Below are positions 62,804-64,000 of a stretch of DNA of 64,000 nt, piece by piece. How positions within the stretch are numbered: the stretch's first letter is position 1; each line of letters starts with the position of its first letter. Under the pieces are notes generated by a model. It was given only the letters and a program-made list of their open reading frames with translations, was not told the origin of the DNA and did not search any database. Origin of the DNA: Pseudomonadota bacterium (lineage in GTDB: Bacteria > Pseudomonadota > Gammaproteobacteria > Burkholderiales > Burkholderiaceae_F); assembly GCA_029778535.1 (NCBI GenBank), contig JAKOQB010000187.1, positions 124,001 through 188,000 on the forward strand, read 5' to 3'. A program made the translations under genes and the position numbers.

Positions 62804-63949
62804 ATGAGTTCGCACGCCGCTGCTGCACCCGCATCGATCGTCGCCGGCGCGCGCGGGTGGCTCGGGCGCGCGCTCGCGGTGCTGACGCTGTCGCTGATCG
62901 CGCACGCGCTCGTGCTTTCTTTCGGCCTGCGGGCGCTGCGCATCGCGCCGGCGGGCGTCGGCGAGGGCGCCTTGATCGAGGTGACGCTGCATGCGCCCGA
63001 TCCGATCGTCGCGCCGCCGCCGCCGAAGGCGAAGCAGCGCGCCGCGAAGCCCGCGCCCGCGCCGCGCCCGTCCCCGCCGCCGGCGGCGGAAGGGACAAGC
63101 GCCGCGCGCAGCGAACCGCCGCCGGCCAAGCCGAGACCAACGGAGCCGCAACCCGCCGCCGTGCCCGTCGAGGAAACGCCGATGCCGAACGTGAACTCGG
63201 AGCGCCCGCTGCCGGCGGACGCGTCGATCTTGGGCGCGTTCGATGCCAGCGGCGCAGCGCTGCTGGCCGAACTCGAACAGTCGCCGCTGCAGCCGGCCGC
63301 TTTGCCGGTCTCGGCGCGCTATGTGTACCGGACCAACGACACGCGCTTTGCCGCGGTCACCGGCGCGACGACCGTGCAGTGGCGCTTCGAGGAGGACCGC
63401 AGCTACAACGCTCGCCTGCTGACGACGGTGTTCGGGCTGACGATCCTCGAGCTGAAGTCGGCCGGACGCGTCGAGCGCTTTGGACTCGCGCCCGAGCGCT
63501 ACACGGAAAAGACGGTCGGACGTGCGGAGTGGGCGACCAACTTCGACTGGAGCGGCCGGCGCGTCACCTTCAGCGCGAAGAACATCGAGCGCGAACTGCG
63601 CGAAGGCATCCAGGACCGGCTGTCGTTCCAGTTCCAGCTGATGGCGCTCGGCCAGCGGCTGCTGCACCGGTTCCGGCCGGGCGCGTCGATCGCGCTGGCG
63701 GTCGGCAGCCGCGACGACATCGCGACCTATCGCTTCGACGTGATCGGCCCCGAGCGCCTGCAGACCGGCGCCGGCGAGTTCGACACGATCAAGTTCGAGC
63801 GGCCGAAGAGCGCCGACGGCCGCGACTCGCGCATCGAGGTCTGGCTCGCGCCCGACGCCGCGTGGCTGCCGGTGAAGCTGCGCTTCACCGATCGCCGCGG
63901 CGAGGTGACCGAGAACGTGCTCGCGGAAGTCGCGATTGCCGCGCAGTGA
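62804..63949 (+). CDS. DUF3108 protein with TonB-like N-terminus
   Basis: A 381-residue protein: one membrane anchor (AVLTLSLIAHALVLSFGLRAL), a long Pro/Ala-rich periplasmic segment reminiscent of TonB, and a C-terminal beta-rich DUF3108 domain (YVYRTNDTRFAAVTGATTVQWRF ... DTIKFERPKSADGRDSRIEVWL). Its function is unknown. It is divergent from the hydrolase gene (62722-62803 is the shared promoter region). A second exported protein starts right after it. Confidence 0.88.
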   Translation: MSSHAAAAPASIVAGARGWLGRALAVLTLSLIAHALVLSFGLRALRIAPAGVGEGALIEVTLHAPDPIVAPPPPKAKQRAAKPAPAPRPSPPPAAEGTSAARSEPPPAKPRPTEPQPAAVPVEETPMPNVNSERPLPADASILGAFDASGAALLAELEQSPLQPAALPVSARYVYRTNDTRFAAVTGATTVQWRFEEDRSYNARLLTTVFGLTILELKSAGRVERFGLAPERYTEKTVGRAEWATNFDWSGRRVTFSAKNIERELREGIQDRLSFQFQLMALGQRLLHRFRPGASIALAVGSRDDIATYRFDVIGPERLQTGAGEFDTIKFERPKSADGRDSRIEVWLAPDAAWLPVKLRFTDRRGEVTENVLAEVAIAAQ

Positions 63950-63950
63950 C

Positions 63951-64000
63951 GTGATCGCGCGAATCGCCCTCCTGCTGCTCGGCCTGGTGATGGCGGGCTC
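63951..64000 (+). CDS. start of an exported protein, truncated by window edge
   Basis: A GTG one base after the DUF3108 stop begins a hydrophobic stretch (VIARIALLLLGLVMAG) that reads as a signal peptide. The position suggests the frequent second DUF3108 gene, but only 16 codons are visible. Confidence 0.5.
   Translation, partial: MIARIALLLLGLVMAG

Overview
The window is a GC-rich (roughly two-thirds G+C), gene-dense chromosomal segment that reads as a betaproteobacterium, most probably of the order Burkholderiales. The signs are a PhaM-like polyhydroxybutyrate granule protein, AceK, a LiuR/isovaleryl-CoA system, a LivGFKHM amino-acid transporter, GTG starts, and many stop/start overlaps between co-oriented genes. 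No rRNA, tRNA or CRISPR array was seen. Several dispersed palindromic repeat families sit between genes.

Layout. 1-6 kb: end of a gamma-glutamyltransferase; a minus-strand set with an isomerase (frameshifted), two small multidrug resistance subunits and a glutathione S-transferase; then lemA plus a DUF2207 membrane protein. 6-11.6 kb is an accessory stretch: a VapBC pair, a transposase scrap, a DUF1015 protein, a tandem repeat pair, a two-domain extradiol dioxygenase, a RelE-type toxin-antitoxin cassette lying between 51-bp direct repeats, a methyltransferase, and a DUF559 nuclease-like gene flanked by inverted C/G-tract repeats. 11.6-31 kb is mostly catabolic: acyl-CoA dehydrogenases, thiolase, aldehyde dehydrogenase plus class III aminotransferase, the liv operon, an iron alcohol dehydrogenase, aceK, a second toxin-antitoxin pair, a threonine/serine dehydratase, isovaleryl-CoA dehydrogenase and thioesterases. 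31-47 kb: recQ, an AidB-like dehydrogenase, terB, liuR, a metallo-hydrolase, cystathionine beta-lyase, a lipoprotein with about six DUF5666-like repeats and two haem c sites, a cobalamin-binding-type protein, dsbA, an SPOR protein, argS and a LysR regulator.

48-59 kb holds the most interesting locus. A MerR-family regulator with an intact cobalamin-binding photoreceptor signature (CarH/LitR type) is divergent from folE2. Behind folE2 comes a long co-directional set: FAD oxidoreductase, DUF1365, cyclopropane-type fatty-acid methyltransferase, chalcone-isomerase-like protein, MFS transporter, DUF3833 lipoprotein, SDR, NTF2-like protein, diiron ferritin/desaturase-like protein and asparaginase. 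Most junctions are 4-nt overlaps. The simplest reading is a light- and B12-controlled membrane-lipid modification operon, related in content to the Rhodobacter genes for methylated and furan fatty acids. 59-64 kb: SDR, FIST sensor protein, PhaM, fumarylacetoacetate-hydrolase family enzyme and a DUF3108 protein.

Three genes carry single indels that break otherwise well-conserved reading frames (near 3265, 10099 and 28062). These may be real mutations or assembly errors and are flagged where they occur.
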